Positions 18,509-27,355 are shown, counted from the stretch's first letter. The stretch: 64,000 nucleotides of DNA from Urbifossiella limnaea (GCF_007747215.1 NZ_CP036273.1:4448322-4512321); one strand, 5' to 3'. The notes: generated from the sequence alone by a model not told the origin. A program made the numbers and translations.

Positions 18509-18759
18509 CGTGGCCTCACACGAAGAGACGCAGGGCCCGGCGGGGTGTTACGCGGAAAGTTCGCGGGTCTCCGCGATCCCGGGCGGCGATCATCGTCCCG
18601 AAGCCGATCCGAACCGTTGAGCTTGGTCGCGTCCGGATCACCGGCGGCTTCAATGACTCGGAGTACGGCGGACCGGGCGGCGGCCCCGGTGGGAGCGCCC
18701 CCAAGCCGCTGCCGGATGTACTCGCACACGCTTGGGCTAGCCATCTCGGGTCGCTCCAC
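18505..18759 (-). CDS. small hypothetical ORF ahead of the sigma factor
   Basis: This 84-aa frame (or shorter from MASPSVCEYIRQRLGG) ends in a 4-nt ATGA overlap with the sigma-factor start, which argues for real coupled translation. The N-terminal half is helical; the second half is Arg/Pro-rich and may be non-structured. It could be a small regulator or only a leader. The evidence is limited to position and the overlap. Confidence 0.35.
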   Translation of the reverse strand: MERPEMASPSVCEYIRQRLGGAPTGAAARSAVLRVIEAAGDPDATKLNGSDRLRDDDRRPGSRRPANFPRNTPPGPASLRVRPR

Positions 18760-18838
18760 GGACGTCGGTCCTGGGGACCGCGTGAAGGAGAAAGTTCAGG
18801 CCTTGCCGTCAACCGGTTGTTACGGTTTACGTACTTGG

Positions 18839-19240
18839 TTAGCCCGTGGGCAGTAGCACCGGTCGCGGGACCAGCCCGTTGCCGCCCGCGCGGAGCGTCT
18901 GGCTGACGTAGTCCACCACCGCACGGCCCTGTCGCCGGCACATTCCCAGGACCGACACCAACGCGCCCTGAGCCTTCGCCCCGACCGCCGTCCGGTTCCC
19001 GCCCCACACCTTCCGGTTCACCACCGCCGGCCGGATCGCCTGCTCGGCCCGCCAGTTCGTCGGCTCGAGCCACGCACTGCTGATGGATCTCCCCCTCGAA
19101 CCGGTCGTACGAGGCGTACCCGTCGTGGCTCAGGATGCCCGACCAGTCCGTGCCGATGACCCGCTCCAGGACGGCCGCACTGCGCCGGGAGTCGATGGCG
19201 TACGCGGTGGCCCGGTCCCGGCATGCCTCGGTGCGCTATC
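18839..19240 (-). pseudogene. IS66-family transposase remnant
   Basis: Two pieces in different frames resemble the C-terminal part of IS66 transposases. The first covers about 19,080-19,230 (AVLERVIGTDWSGILSHDG, YDRFEGEIHQQC). The second covers 18,839-19,065 (EPTNWRAEQAIRPAVVNRKV, ending LLPRPVLLPTG-like). Between them the expected sequence is missing and the frame changes, so this is a decayed, internally deleted fragment. It lies just upstream of the ars operon and marks past mobility there. Confidence 0.75.
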
Positions 19241-19339
19241 GATGACCAGACCAAACTGGGGGGTCGTTCAAGACTGAAACCGAGGCTGCGGTTCGCACCG
19301 GTCCGCTCAGGATCGAATTCGGGCGTCGGGGTAGACAAC

Positions 19340-19359
19340 TTATCGTCTATCGACGATAA
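19340..19359. promoter_or_regulatory. ArsR operator candidate 1
   Basis: TTATCGTCTATCGACGATAA is an 8-bp perfect inverted repeat with a 4-bp spacer, 15 bp upstream of arsR. A near-identical 16-mer (TCGTYTATCGACGATA) recurs upstream of arsM. Autorepression by ArsR, released by arsenite, is inferred. Confidence 0.7.
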
Positions 19360-19374
19360 TGGATAACGGAGGCG

Positions 19375-19710
19375 ATGATGAAGACCCGTCGGCAGAAGGG
19401 TGAGCCGGGTTCGGCGGAGCCGGCATCGACGGCCGTCTTGACGGGAGGCGACGAGGCACTCGCGAAGCTTGCGTGGGCCGTCGCTCACCCGGCCCGGGTG
19501 CGGCTGCTGCGGCTGCTCATCGCCAGGTCGGCGTGCGTGTGCGGCGAACTCGTCGAACTCATGCCGCTCGCGCAATCGACCGTCTCCCAGCACCTGAAGA
19601 TCCTCAAGGAGGCGGGCCTCGTCCGGGGCGAGGTCGACGGGCCGAAGGTCTGCTACTGCGTCAACCCGGCCGGGCTCGCGCGGCTCAAGGAACTGGTCGC
19701 CGGGTTGTAA
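19375..19710 (+). CDS. arsR: ArsR-family arsenic-responsive repressor
   Basis: This 111-aa winged-helix protein has [31 protein letters not shown]. The Cys-Val-Cys at the start of the recognition region is the usual arsenite-binding site of ArsR, and the SQHLKIL helix is the DNA reader. GGAGG precedes the double ATG. It is the first gene of the ars operon and sits between two similar palindromes, so it probably represses both its own and the arsM promoter. A less likely alternative is a repressor for another metal. Confidence 0.93.
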   Translation: MMKTRRQKGEPGSAEPASTAVLTGGDEALAKLAWAVAHPARVRLLRLLIARSACVCGELVELMPLAQSTVSQHLKILKEAGLVRGEVDGPKVCYCVNPAGLARLKELVAGL

Positions 19711-19729
19711 GGGGTTGTTTTTTGGGAAA

Positions 19730-19750
19730 TATCATCGTTTATCGACGATA
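19730..19750. promoter_or_regulatory. ArsR operator candidate 2
   Basis: TATCATCG-TTTAT-CGACGATA is an inverted repeat with one mismatch, 20 bp upstream of arsM. It shares 15 of 16 bases with the site ahead of arsR (TCGTYTATCGACGATA). An internal, separately controlled promoter for arsM and downstream genes is inferred. Confidence 0.65.
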
Positions 19751-19770
19751 GATAATTAAGGAGGGCGGTC

Positions 19771-20628
19771 ATGTCGGAGTCGCTGGTCGAGCAGGTGCGC
19801 CAGAAGTACGCCGGGGTCGCCCGGAGTGGGCTGTCGAACGACCACGCGGGGGTTCGGGCCGTCGCCGAGGCGTTCGGCTACTCCCCCGCGGACCTCGCCG
19901 CGCTCCCCGCCGAGGCGAACATGGGGCTGTCGTGCGGCAACCCGACCGCCACCGCCAACCTCAAGCCCGGCGAGGTCGTCGTCGACCTCGGGTGCGGCGG
20001 CGGCATCGACGTGCTGCTCGCCGCGAAGAAGGTCGGACCGGGCGGTCGGGCGATCGGCATCGACATGACGCACGAGATGATCGGCCGGGCGACCCAGAAC
20101 GCCCTCAAGGCCGGCGTGACGAACGCGGAGTTCCACCTCGCCCGGATGGAGGCGATGCCGCTCGCGGACGCCTCGGTTGAGGTGGTGATCTCGAACTGCG
20201 TCATCAACCTGGCCCCGGACAAGCCGGCCGTGTTCCGCGAGATGTTCCGGGCGCTCAAGCCCGGCGGCCGGGTCGCGGTGTCCGACGTCGCGCTGAAGAA
20301 GCCATTGCCGGGCGAGCTGGCGCGGAGCGTGGCCGCGTACGTCGGCTGCGTGGCGGGTGCGATCGCCGTCCCGGAGTACGAGCGGATGCTGCGGGACGCC
20401 GGGTTCGACGCCGTCCAGGTGGTGGACGCCGGGACGGACCTGAACGCCTACGCCAAGGTGGAGGCCGGCGAGGGCTGCTGCACGCCGGCCCCGGACCCCA
20501 CCGTCTCGTGCTGCGGGGCAAGCGCGGCGGCGGTCCCCGATTTGCATTCAGACCTGACACACCTGTTGACCCGCTTCGACGTAAACGAGTTCGCCGCGAG
20601 CGTCCGCGTGTTCGCGGTGAAGTCCTGA
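19771..20628 (+). CDS. arsM: Arsenite S-adenosylmethionine methyltransferase
   Basis: This 285-aa class I methyltransferase has the SAM motif [20 protein letters not shown]. The arsenite-binding cysteines typical of ArsM are present in [18 protein letters not shown] and EGCCTPAP. The C-terminal tail has extra Cys pairs (CCTPAP, SCCGAS), which may bind further arsenic. It transfers methyl groups to As(III), giving methylated and volatile species. AAGGAGG precedes the start. It follows arsR and a second operator. Confidence 0.95.
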   Translation: MSESLVEQVRQKYAGVARSGLSNDHAGVRAVAEAFGYSPADLAALPAEANMGLSCGNPTATANLKPGEVVVDLGCGGGIDVLLAAKKVGPGGRAIGIDMTHEMIGRATQNALKAGVTNAEFHLARMEAMPLADASVEVVISNCVINLAPDKPAVFREMFRALKPGGRVAVSDVALKKPLPGELARSVAAYVGCVAGAIAVPEYERMLRDAGFDAVQVVDAGTDLNAYAKVEAGEGCCTPAPDPTVSCCGASAAAVPDLHSDLTHLLTRFDVNEFAASVRVFAVKS

Positions 20629-20668
20629 CTTCCGTTTCCGCACACCCCCGTGACAGGAGGAGACACCC

Positions 20669-21022
20669 GTGGCCACCCTGCAAGTGTTCGACAAGCCGAT
20701 GTGCTGCTCGACCGGGATCTGCGGCCCGCAGGTCGATCCGGTGCTGCCGAAGTTCGCCTCCGACTTGGCGTGGCTCAAGGACCAGGGCGTCGCCGTCGAG
20801 CGGTACAACCTGGCCCAGCAGCCGCAGGCGTTCGTCGCCCACGCGGACGTGACGGACGCCATCCGCGAGAACCACGAGCACGCCCTCCCGCTGGTCCGCG
20901 TGGACGGCCAGATCGTCTGCAAGGGCGTCTACCCCGCCCGCGAGATGCTCGCCGCGTGGTGCGGAGTGTCGAAGCCGTTGGCCGCGTCCGGTGCGTGCTG
21001 CGGCCCGGCCGGCTGCTGCTGA
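20669..21022 (+). CDS. arsD: ArsD arsenic metallochaperone
   Basis: This 117-aa thioredoxin-fold protein has cysteines at positions 12, 13 and 18 (MCCSTGICG), the three that bind As(III) in characterised ArsD. Further vicinal Cys pairs sit at the very end (ACCGPAGCC). ArsD hands arsenite to the ArsA ATPase and raises its affinity. It lies 40 bp after arsM and 28 bp before arsA, each gene with a GGAG-like site. Confidence 0.95.
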   Translation: MATLQVFDKPMCCSTGICGPQVDPVLPKFASDLAWLKDQGVAVERYNLAQQPQAFVAHADVTDAIRENHEHALPLVRVDGQIVCKGVYPAREMLAAWCGVSKPLAASGACCGPAGCC

Positions 21023-21049
21023 CCGACACACCACCCACGGAGCCGACCG

Positions 21050-22834
21050 ATGGAATTCCTGGAGAACCCGACCCGCGTCCTCTTCTTCACCGGCAAGGGC
21101 GGGGTCGGGAAAACGTCGGTCGCATGTTCGGCCGCGGTGAAACTGGCCGACGCCGGCAAGCGGGTGCTGCTCGTCAGCACCGACCCGGCGTCGAACCTCG
21201 ACGAGGTGCTCGGGGTGCGGCTCGGCAACGCGCCGACGGCGGTGCCCGGGGTGCCGAACCTGAAGGCGATGAACATCGACCCGGAGGCGTCGGCGAAGGC
21301 GTACCGGGAGGGCATGGTTGCACCTTACCGCGGCGTGTTACCGGACGCCGCGGTGGCGAGCATGGAGGAGCAGTTTTCCGGGTCGTGTACCCTGGAGATC
21401 GCGGCGTTCGACGAGTTCGCCCGACTGCTCGGCGGGACCGGCACGACCGCCGAGTTCGACCACGTCCTGTTCGACACCGCGCCGACCGGCCACACCCTGA
21501 GGCTGCTGTCGCTGCCGTCGGCGTGGGACGGGTTCCTGAGCGCCAACACGACCGGCACCTCGTGCCTCGGCCCGCTCGCCGGGCTCCAGGCCCAGCAGAA
21601 GCTCTATACCGACACGGTCAAGGCCCTCGGCGACGCGAGGACGACGACGCTGGTCCTCGTCGCCCGGCCGGAGGCGTCGGCGCTCGGCGAGGCGGAGCGG
21701 ACGGGCGGGGAACTGGCGGCGCTCGGCGTCGGCAACCAACACCTGGTCGTCAACGGCGTGTTCCGGGCGACCGACCGCGACGACCCCGTCGCGCGGACGA
21801 TGGCGCGGCGGGCCGACCAGGCGCTGGCGCTCGTCCCGGCGGGGCTCGCGCGTCTGCCGCGGACGGTGATCCCGCTGGCCCCGAACGGGCTGGTGGGGAT
21901 CGAAGCGATCCGGGCGATGGGCTCGGCCGCCCGCACGGGCACGGCCGCGGGCACCGGCGACGCCCCGCCGGAACTCCCGCCGCTGGCGGAGCTGATCGAC
22001 GAACTGGCCGGTCCCCGGCACGGCGTGATCCTGACGATGGGCAAGGGCGGCGTCGGCAAGACGACGGTGGCCGCGGCCGTGGCCGTGGCCCTGGCCGACC
22101 GCGGGTTCAAGGTCCACCTGAGCACGACCGACCCGGCGGCCCACGTCGCCGCCACCCTCAATGGTGACGTGCCGAACCTCACGGTCGCGCGGATCGACCC
22201 GAAGGCGGAAACCGAAACCTACTCGGCCGAGGTTCTCGCGACGGCCGGGAAGGACCTGGACGCCAAGGGGCGGGAGATGCTGGAGGAGGACCTCCGGTCG
22301 CCGTGCACCGAGGAGATCGCCGTGTTCCGCGCGTTCGCCGCGGCCGTGGCGAAGGGCGAGGGCGGGTTCGTCGTGCTCGACACCGCCCCGACCGGGCACA
22401 CGGTCCTCCTGCTCGACTCGGCCCTCGCGTACCACCGCGAGGTCACGCGGCAGGCGAGCGGCATGCCCGAGGCCGTGGAGCACCTGCTCCCCCGGCTCCG
22501 CGACCCGGACTTCACGCGGGTGGTGATCGTCACGCTGCCCGAGGCCACCCCGGTCCACGAGGCGGCCCGGTTGCAGGAGGACCTGAAGCGGGCCGGCATC
22601 GTCCCGTTCGCCTGGGTGGTGAACCAGTCGCTCGCGCCGCTCGCCGTCACCGACCCGGTGCTGGCCTCGCGGCGGGGGTACGAAGCCCGGTTCCTGCGCG
22701 AGGTCGCCGACGAACTGGCCACCCGGGTCGCGGTCGTCCCGTGGCAAATCGAGCCCCCGATCGGGCCGGAGCAGTTGCGCGAACTCACGGCCCTGGCGAG
22801 TTCCACCACGGGTGCGAGCGGGAGCACGCGGTAA
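21050..22834 (+). CDS. arsA: ArsA arsenite-stimulated ATPase
   Basis: This 594-aa protein is made of two homologous halves. Each has a deviant Walker A GKGGVGKT (about residue 15 and about 329) and the signature DTAPTGHT. The metalloid-site cysteines are recognisable in GSCTLEIAAF, GTSCLGPL and SPCTEEIAVF. ArsA normally powers the ArsB membrane pump with ArsD as donor. No arsB or acr3 gene follows. Instead the stop codon overlaps the start of an ABC-exporter operon (TAATG), which suggests a different membrane partner. Confidence 0.95.
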   Translation: MEFLENPTRVLFFTGKGGVGKTSVACSAAVKLADAGKRVLLVSTDPASNLDEVLGVRLGNAPTAVPGVPNLKAMNIDPEASAKAYREGMVAPYRGVLPDAAVASMEEQFSGSCTLEIAAFDEFARLLGGTGTTAEFDHVLFDTAPTGHTLRLLSLPSAWDGFLSANTTGTSCLGPLAGLQAQQKLYTDTVKALGDARTTTLVLVARPEASALGEAERTGGELAALGVGNQHLVVNGVFRATDRDDPVARTMARRADQALALVPAGLARLPRTVIPLAPNGLVGIEAIRAMGSAARTGTAAGTGDAPPELPPLAELIDELAGPRHGVILTMGKGGVGKTTVAAAVAVALADRGFKVHLSTTDPAAHVAATLNGDVPNLTVARIDPKAETETYSAEVLATAGKDLDAKGREMLEEDLRSPCTEEIAVFRAFAAAVAKGEGGFVVLDTAPTGHTVLLLDSALAYHREVTRQASGMPEAVEHLLPRLRDPDFTRVVIVTLPEATPVHEAARLQEDLKRAGIVPFAWVVNQSLAPLAVTDPVLASRRGYEARFLREVADELATRVAVVPWQIEPPIGPEQLRELTALASSTTGASGSTR

Positions 22835-24009
22835 TGGCGACCGATACCGGCAAGACGACGACGCGGCGCTACCTGTGGCTCGGCGGCAAGGTCGCGCTCG
22901 CACTCGTCGCGACGGGCGTGGTCGTCTACCGGCTGTGGTTCGTCCCGGTTTCCGTTCAACGGCACACGGTCGAGTCGGGTGAAATCGTCGTGGAGGTGAT
23001 GGGCACGGGTACCCTCGACGCCCACGTGAAGGCCGCCGTCAGCACCAAGATCCCGGGCCGACTAAAGACGGTGCTGGTGGACCAGGGCGACACGGTGAAG
23101 GAGGGGCAAGAAGTCGCCCGGCTGGACGACCTCGACCTCGGACACGAGGTCGAGGTCGAGGAGGCCAACGTGGCCGCCAGGAAGGCGGCCGTCGACCGCC
23201 TCCAGGCCGAAGTCACGCAGACCAAGGTGGTCCTCACGCAGGCGACCAGCAACGAGGACCGGGTCCGGCGTGTGCTCGCCTCCGGCGGGGGGTCACAAGA
23301 CGACCTGGACAAGGCGGTCGAGTCGCTCGGCGTCGCCAGGGCGAACCTGGCGAGAACCGAGGCCGCGCTCGTGGAAGGGAAGCGGCAGATCGTCACCGCG
23401 GAGAAGACGCTGGGGTTCCGGCGGTCGCGGTTCGAGGACGCGGTGATCCGGGCGCCGTTCGACGCGGTCGTCGTCCGCCGGGATCGGAACGTCGGCGACG
23501 TCGTCGTACCGGGGAGTTCGATTCTCGCGGTCGTGGCGACCAACGAGTTGTGGGTGAGCGCCTGGGTGGACGAGTCGGCGATGGCCGCGGTGCGGCCCAT
23601 CCAGCCCGCGCGAGTGGTCTTCCGCTCGCACCCCGATCAACCGCTCCCCGGAACCGTCGTCCGCACCGGCCGGGAGACCGACCGCGAGACCCGCGAGTTC
23701 CTCGTGGACGTCGCCCCGGCGAAACTGCCGGAGGACTGGTCGATCGGGCAGCGGGCGGAGGTGTACATCGAAACCGCCCGGAAGCGAGCGGCAGCCGTCA
23801 TTCCGCCGGACTACCTCGTGTGGCGCGACCGCCGGCCGCTCGTCTTCGTCGAGTCGCGGGGCCGGGCGGAGCGGCGCGCGGTCACGGTCGGTCTGCGGGG
23901 CCGGGACGCGGTGGAAGTCCTGGACGGGGTCGCGGCGGGCGAGACGGTCGTGGCCCCCGCACGGGCCGGGACCGAGCTGACCGACGGGCAGAGGGTCCAC
24001 AACCCATGA
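22834..24009 (+). CDS. HlyD-type periplasmic adaptor of an ABC exporter
   Basis: This protein of about 391 aa starts at ATG 22834, overlapping the arsA stop by one base. It has one N-terminal membrane helix (GGKVALALVATGVVVYRLWF), then the biotinyl-lipoyl/coiled-coil/beta-barrel order of membrane fusion proteins (IPGRLKTVLVDQGDTVKEGQEVARLDD is the first lipoyl half, with a long helical hairpin around 120-200). It would link the inner-membrane permease to the periplasm or outer membrane. Its stop overlaps the permease ATG by 4 nt. Confidence 0.9.
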   Translation: MATDTGKTTTRRYLWLGGKVALALVATGVVVYRLWFVPVSVQRHTVESGEIVVEVMGTGTLDAHVKAAVSTKIPGRLKTVLVDQGDTVKEGQEVARLDDLDLGHEVEVEEANVAARKAAVDRLQAEVTQTKVVLTQATSNEDRVRRVLASGGGSQDDLDKAVESLGVARANLARTEAALVEGKRQIVTAEKTLGFRRSRFEDAVIRAPFDAVVVRRDRNVGDVVVPGSSILAVVATNELWVSAWVDESAMAAVRPIQPARVVFRSHPDQPLPGTVVRTGRETDRETREFLVDVAPAKLPEDWSIGQRAEVYIETARKRAAAVIPPDYLVWRDRRPLVFVESRGRAERRAVTVGLRGRDAVEVLDGVAAGETVVAPARAGTELTDGQRVHNP

Positions 24010-25220
24010 ACCTCGCCGTCCGGGACATTCGACACAGCCCGGGCCGGTTCGTCTTCACCGCGCTCGGCATCGGCATGCTCCTGATGATCGTGATGGGGAT
24101 GGGCGGGATTTACCGCGGCATCGTCGAAGACGCGACGCTGCTGGTGGACAGTGTCGGGGCCGACCTCTGGGTCGTGCAGCACGGCACCCGGGGGCCGTTC
24201 GCGGAGGTCTCGAGGGTGCCGGAGAACCTGGCCGACCGGGTGGCCGGTGTTCCCGGCGTGGCCAGCGCGCGGCGGTTCGTGTTCCACACCGTCCAGCGCG
24301 AGCGGGACGGCAGACCGCTTCGCGTCTCCGTCACCGGGCTGGACTGGCCGACCGACACGGGCGAATGGCTGCCGCTCGTGGAGGGCCGCCCGCTCGGGCA
24401 GAACCACTACGAAATGGTCGCCGACCGCAGCCTCCGGCTGGCCCGGGGCGAGCGGGTCAAGCTCGGCAAGGACACGTACACGGTCGTCGGCATCACGAGC
24501 AGCATGATCTCCTCCGCCGGGGACGGGCTGGCGTTCTTCACGGTGCCCGACGCCCTGGCCATCCAGTTCGACCTCCCGGGGGAGGCCGTCCGGCTGGAGC
24601 AGGCCGCCCGCCGCCGCCGGACCGGAGACGTGGACCTCGGCGCCGTGAACCCGGCCCTGCTGGACGTCGTGTCGGGACCGTCCAACAGAATCCCGTCCCT
24701 GACGCCGCCCGCGACGAGTGCGGTGCTCGTGCGGGTCGCACCGGGCGCGGACCCGGCGGCCGTCGCCGCGGTCATCGCCGGGTGGAGCGACGTCTCCGCT
24801 TACGACAGTGAACAGGCGCGACAACTCCTGTTGTCCGGCCCGGTCGAGAAGAGCCGGTTGCAGATCGGCCTGTTCCGGGTGCTGTTGAGCATCATCTCGG
24901 CCGTCGTGATGGGGCTCATCCTCTACACGATGACGCTGGACAAGATTCCGTCCATCGCGCTCCTCAAGCTGATGGGGGCCTCGAACCGGGTCGTCCTGTG
25001 GATGATCCTCCAGCAGGCCCTCATCCTGGGCGCGGTCGGGTACGGCGTCGCCTACCTGATCGGGCTGCAGCTGTTTCCCCGCTTCCCCCGCCGCGTCGTC
25101 ATCGCCAACGACGACCTGCTCCAGCTGGCGGGCATTGTTCTCGCGATCTCGCTGCTGTCGAGCGGCCTGGGGATCTGGAAGGCGGCGCGGGTGAAGCCGA
25201 ACCAGGCGCTGATGGGCTGA
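24006..25220 (+). CDS. MacB/FtsX-type ABC transporter permease
   Basis: This protein of about 404 aa begins with one membrane helix (FVFTALGIGMLLMIVMGMGG), then a large periplasmic domain (about residues 45-270), then three helices near the C-terminus (LLSIISAVVMGLILYTMTL, QQALILGAVGYGVAYLIGL, LAGIVLAISLLSSGLGIW). This is the MacB/FtsX topology. With the adaptor and ATPase it forms a tripartite-type exporter. It overlaps the upstream gene by ATGA and precedes the ATPase by 9 bp. Confidence 0.9.
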   Translation: MNLAVRDIRHSPGRFVFTALGIGMLLMIVMGMGGIYRGIVEDATLLVDSVGADLWVVQHGTRGPFAEVSRVPENLADRVAGVPGVASARRFVFHTVQRERDGRPLRVSVTGLDWPTDTGEWLPLVEGRPLGQNHYEMVADRSLRLARGERVKLGKDTYTVVGITSSMISSAGDGLAFFTVPDALAIQFDLPGEAVRLEQAARRRRTGDVDLGAVNPALLDVVSGPSNRIPSLTPPATSAVLVRVAPGADPAAVAAVIAGWSDVSAYDSEQARQLLLSGPVEKSRLQIGLFRVLLSIISAVVMGLILYTMTLDKIPSIALLKLMGASNRVVLWMILQQALILGAVGYGVAYLIGLQLFPRFPRRVVIANDDLLQLAGIVLAISLLSSGLGIWKAARVKPNQALMG

Positions 25221-25229
25221 GGGCGTTCG

Positions 25230-25952
25230 ATGAGTACCACGCTGGCGGTCGAAACCCGCCACCTGACCAAGGTCTACGGCAGCGGGCACACGGAGGTCGT
25301 GGCCATGCGCGACGTCTCCGTGGCCGTGGCCCGGGGCGAGGTCGTCGCGCTGCTCGGCCCGAGCGGGTCGGGGAAGTCGACGTTCCTGACCGCGGTGGGG
25401 CTGATCAACCCGCCGTCGTCGGGGGAAATCCGCATCAACGGGACGCTCGTCCAGGACGGGCCGCGGGCGGCGGTGAACGTCACGGCGTTCCGCCGCAACA
25501 ACATCGGGTTCGTCTTCCAGAAGGCGAATCTGATCCCGTTCCTGTCCGCCCGCGAGAACATCCAGGTCGCGCTCGACCTGGCCGGCTGGCCGTCGCGCAC
25601 GGCCCGCGACCGGGCGACGGCGCTGATGAAAACGCTCGGGGTGGCCGACCGCGCGGACAACATGCCGAGTGACCTGTCCGGCGGCGAGCAGCAGCGCGTC
25701 GCCATCGCCCGTGCCCTCGCCAACGGGCCGAGCGTGATCCTGGCGGACGAGCCGACCGCCGCCCTCGACAGGGAGCGGGGCCGGCAGGTGATGGAGCTGT
25801 TCCGGGACGTCGTGCGGGACCACGCGGCCGGTGTGATTGTCGTCACCCACGACGAGCGGGCACTGGACGTGTTCGACACGCTGTACGACATGGAGGACGG
25901 CGTCATCCGGCCCCGGCTCGTGAGCGCGACTTCGACTGGAGGACCGGCATGA
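25230..25952 (+). CDS. ABC transporter ATP-binding protein
   Basis: This 240-aa nucleotide-binding subunit is close to the LolD/MacB class. It has Walker A GPSGSGKST, Q-loop around FVFQKANLIPFL, signature LSGGEQQRVAIARALA and Walker B VILADEPTAALD, then the H-loop HDERA. All catalytic motifs are intact. It works with the permease just upstream. It overlaps the following thioredoxin-fold gene by 4 nt (ATGA), so the exporter is translationally tied to the arsenic genes on both sides. Confidence 0.93.
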   Translation: MSTTLAVETRHLTKVYGSGHTEVVAMRDVSVAVARGEVVALLGPSGSGKSTFLTAVGLINPPSSGEIRINGTLVQDGPRAAVNVTAFRRNNIGFVFQKANLIPFLSARENIQVALDLAGWPSRTARDRATALMKTLGVADRADNMPSDLSGGEQQRVAIARALANGPSVILADEPTAALDRERGRQVMELFRDVVRDHAAGVIVVTHDERALDVFDTLYDMEDGVIRPRLVSATSTGGPA

Positions 25953-26182
25953 AGATTCAGATTCTCGGCACCGGCTGTCCCAAGTGCAACTACCTGTTCC
26001 GGGCGGCCGAGCAGGCCGTGACGGAAAGCGGCGTGTCGGCCACGGTCGAGAAGGTCACGGACATCGCCGAGATCCTCGAGTACTCGCCGTGGGCGCTGCC
26101 CGCGCTGGCGATCGACGGCCGGGTCATGGCGGCCGGGCACGTCATGACCGCCGACGAGGTCCGGGCGCACTTTCCCACGTAA
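25949..26182 (+). CDS. thioredoxin-fold protein with CPKC motif (ArsE-like position)
   Basis: This 77-aa mini-thioredoxin (MKIQILGTGCPKCNYLFRAAEQ, cis-Pro region WALPALAIDG) resembles redox-active disulfide protein 2. The CPKC pair is redox-active or metal-binding. It lies immediately before arsF- and arsG-like genes, the place where ArsE lies in arsEFG operons, so a role with organic arsenicals is possible. That assignment rests on context. Confidence 0.8.
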   Translation: MKIQILGTGCPKCNYLFRAAEQAVTESGVSATVEKVTDIAEILEYSPWALPALAIDGRVMAAGHVMTADEVRAHFPT

Positions 26183-26194
26183 CGAGACGCACAC

Positions 26195-26656
26195 ATGAAA
26201 TGGATTCGGCGGCTCACCACGGCGGGGTTAATCGCCTTCGTGGTGGCGAGTCTCGGGCTCGCGGTCGCGGACGCGACCGGCCTGCGGGCCACCCCGACGC
26301 CGGTGGGTGATCCGCCGCCGCCGGCGACGGCCCCGGTGGTCGCGTACTACTTCCACTCGAACCACCGCTGCCCGACGTGCCGTGCGATCGAGGCCAACGG
26401 GCAGGCCGCTCTGGCCGACGCCGTCCGCGACGGGCGGGTCGAATGGCGCGTCGTCAACTACGACGCGGCCGCGAACAAGCACTTCGCCGAAGACTACGAA
26501 CTGGCGTTCGCCTCGCTGGTGCTCGTGGCGACCGACGGGGGATCGCCGCCGCGGCGGAAGACCCTGGACCGGGTCTGGGGACTGCACGCCGACCCGCCCG
26601 CGTTCGCCCGGTACGTTCAGGCCGAGTTGGCCGCGTTCACCGGGGGCCGGCCGTGA
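26195..26656 (+). CDS. arsF: ArsF-family protein (nitrophenyl nitroreductase subunit-like)
   Basis: This 153-aa protein has an N-terminal membrane/signal segment (LTTAGLIAFVVASLGLAVAD). An extracytoplasmic thioredoxin-like domain follows, with VVAYYFHSNHRCPTCRAIE (CPTC) and EWRVVNYDAAANKHFAEDYEL. These features match the ArsF family, described with ArsE and ArsG as part of an aromatic-arsenical reduction and efflux operon. Its stop overlaps the next gene's GTG start (GTGA). Confidence 0.85.
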   Translation: MKWIRRLTTAGLIAFVVASLGLAVADATGLRATPTPVGDPPPPATAPVVAYYFHSNHRCPTCRAIEANGQAALADAVRDGRVEWRVVNYDAAANKHFAEDYELAFASLVLVATDGGSPPRRKTLDRVWGLHADPPAFARYVQAELAAFTGGRP

Positions 26657-27341
26657 CACCCTTTCTGGCCCTCGGGACGGCCCTCTGGCTGGGGATACTG
26701 ACCTCGGTCAGTCCCTGCCCGGTGGCGACCAATCTGGCCGCGGTGTCCTACGTCAGCCGGGGCGCCGGCCGCCCGTCCCGCGTGGCGGCGGCCGGGCTCC
26801 TGTACGCCCTCGGGCGGGTCGTCGCCTACACCGCGCTGGCCGGCCTCCTCGTGACCTGCGTGCTCGCGTCCCCCGCGGCGTCGCTGTGGTTCCAGGAACA
26901 CCTGAACCGCTTCCTGGGGCCGCTCCTGGTGCTGGTGGGGATGGTCCTCGTGGGCCTGCTCGACTTCGGGTTGGGCGGGGCGGGGATCGGCGAGGGGCTC
27001 CGCCGCCGGGTGGACCGGCTCGGGCTCGCCGGGGCCGGGCTGCTGGGGCTCGTGTTCGCGCTCTCGTTCTGCCCCGTGACGGCCGCGCTCTACTTCGGCG
27101 GCCTGATCCCGCTCGCCGTGCGGGAGGGTCGTCGGTCCTGCTGCCCGTCGCCTACGGCGTCGGCACGGCCCTGCCGGTGCTGGCGTTCGCCGGGTTGCTG
27201 GCCTTCGGGGCCAACCGCCTCGGCGCGGCGTTCCGGAGGGTGACCGCGGTCGAGTGGTACGTCCGCCGGGTGACCGGTGCGGTGATCCTCGCCATCGGCG
27301 TCTACCTCACCCTCCACCACGTCTGGGGAGTCCTGCCGTAG
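26653..27341 (+). pseudogene. arsG: ArsG-like (DsbD/CcdA-type) membrane transporter, frameshifted
   Basis: A GTG start at 26653 gives six-helix DsbD/CcdA-like sequence (GILTSVSPCPVATNLAAVSY, GLVFALSFCPVTAALYFGGL) with the paired SPCP and SFCPV cysteine motifs. After PLAVREG, at a GGG run at 27126-27128, the frame is lost. One extra G would restore it to SSVLLPVAYGVGTALPVLAF through LTLHHVWGVLP at 27341. The full protein would be about 229 aa. ArsG members export trivalent aromatic arsenicals. The lesion may be a real mutation or a sequencing slip. Confidence 0.8.
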
Positions 27342-27355
27342 ACGGGAGGAGTGTG

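Noticed and set aside
22303-24009. Longer start for the HlyD-type adaptor
   Set aside because: The upstream part overlaps arsA in another frame and is Arg/Gly-rich; ATG 22834 overlaps the arsA stop and precedes the membrane helix.
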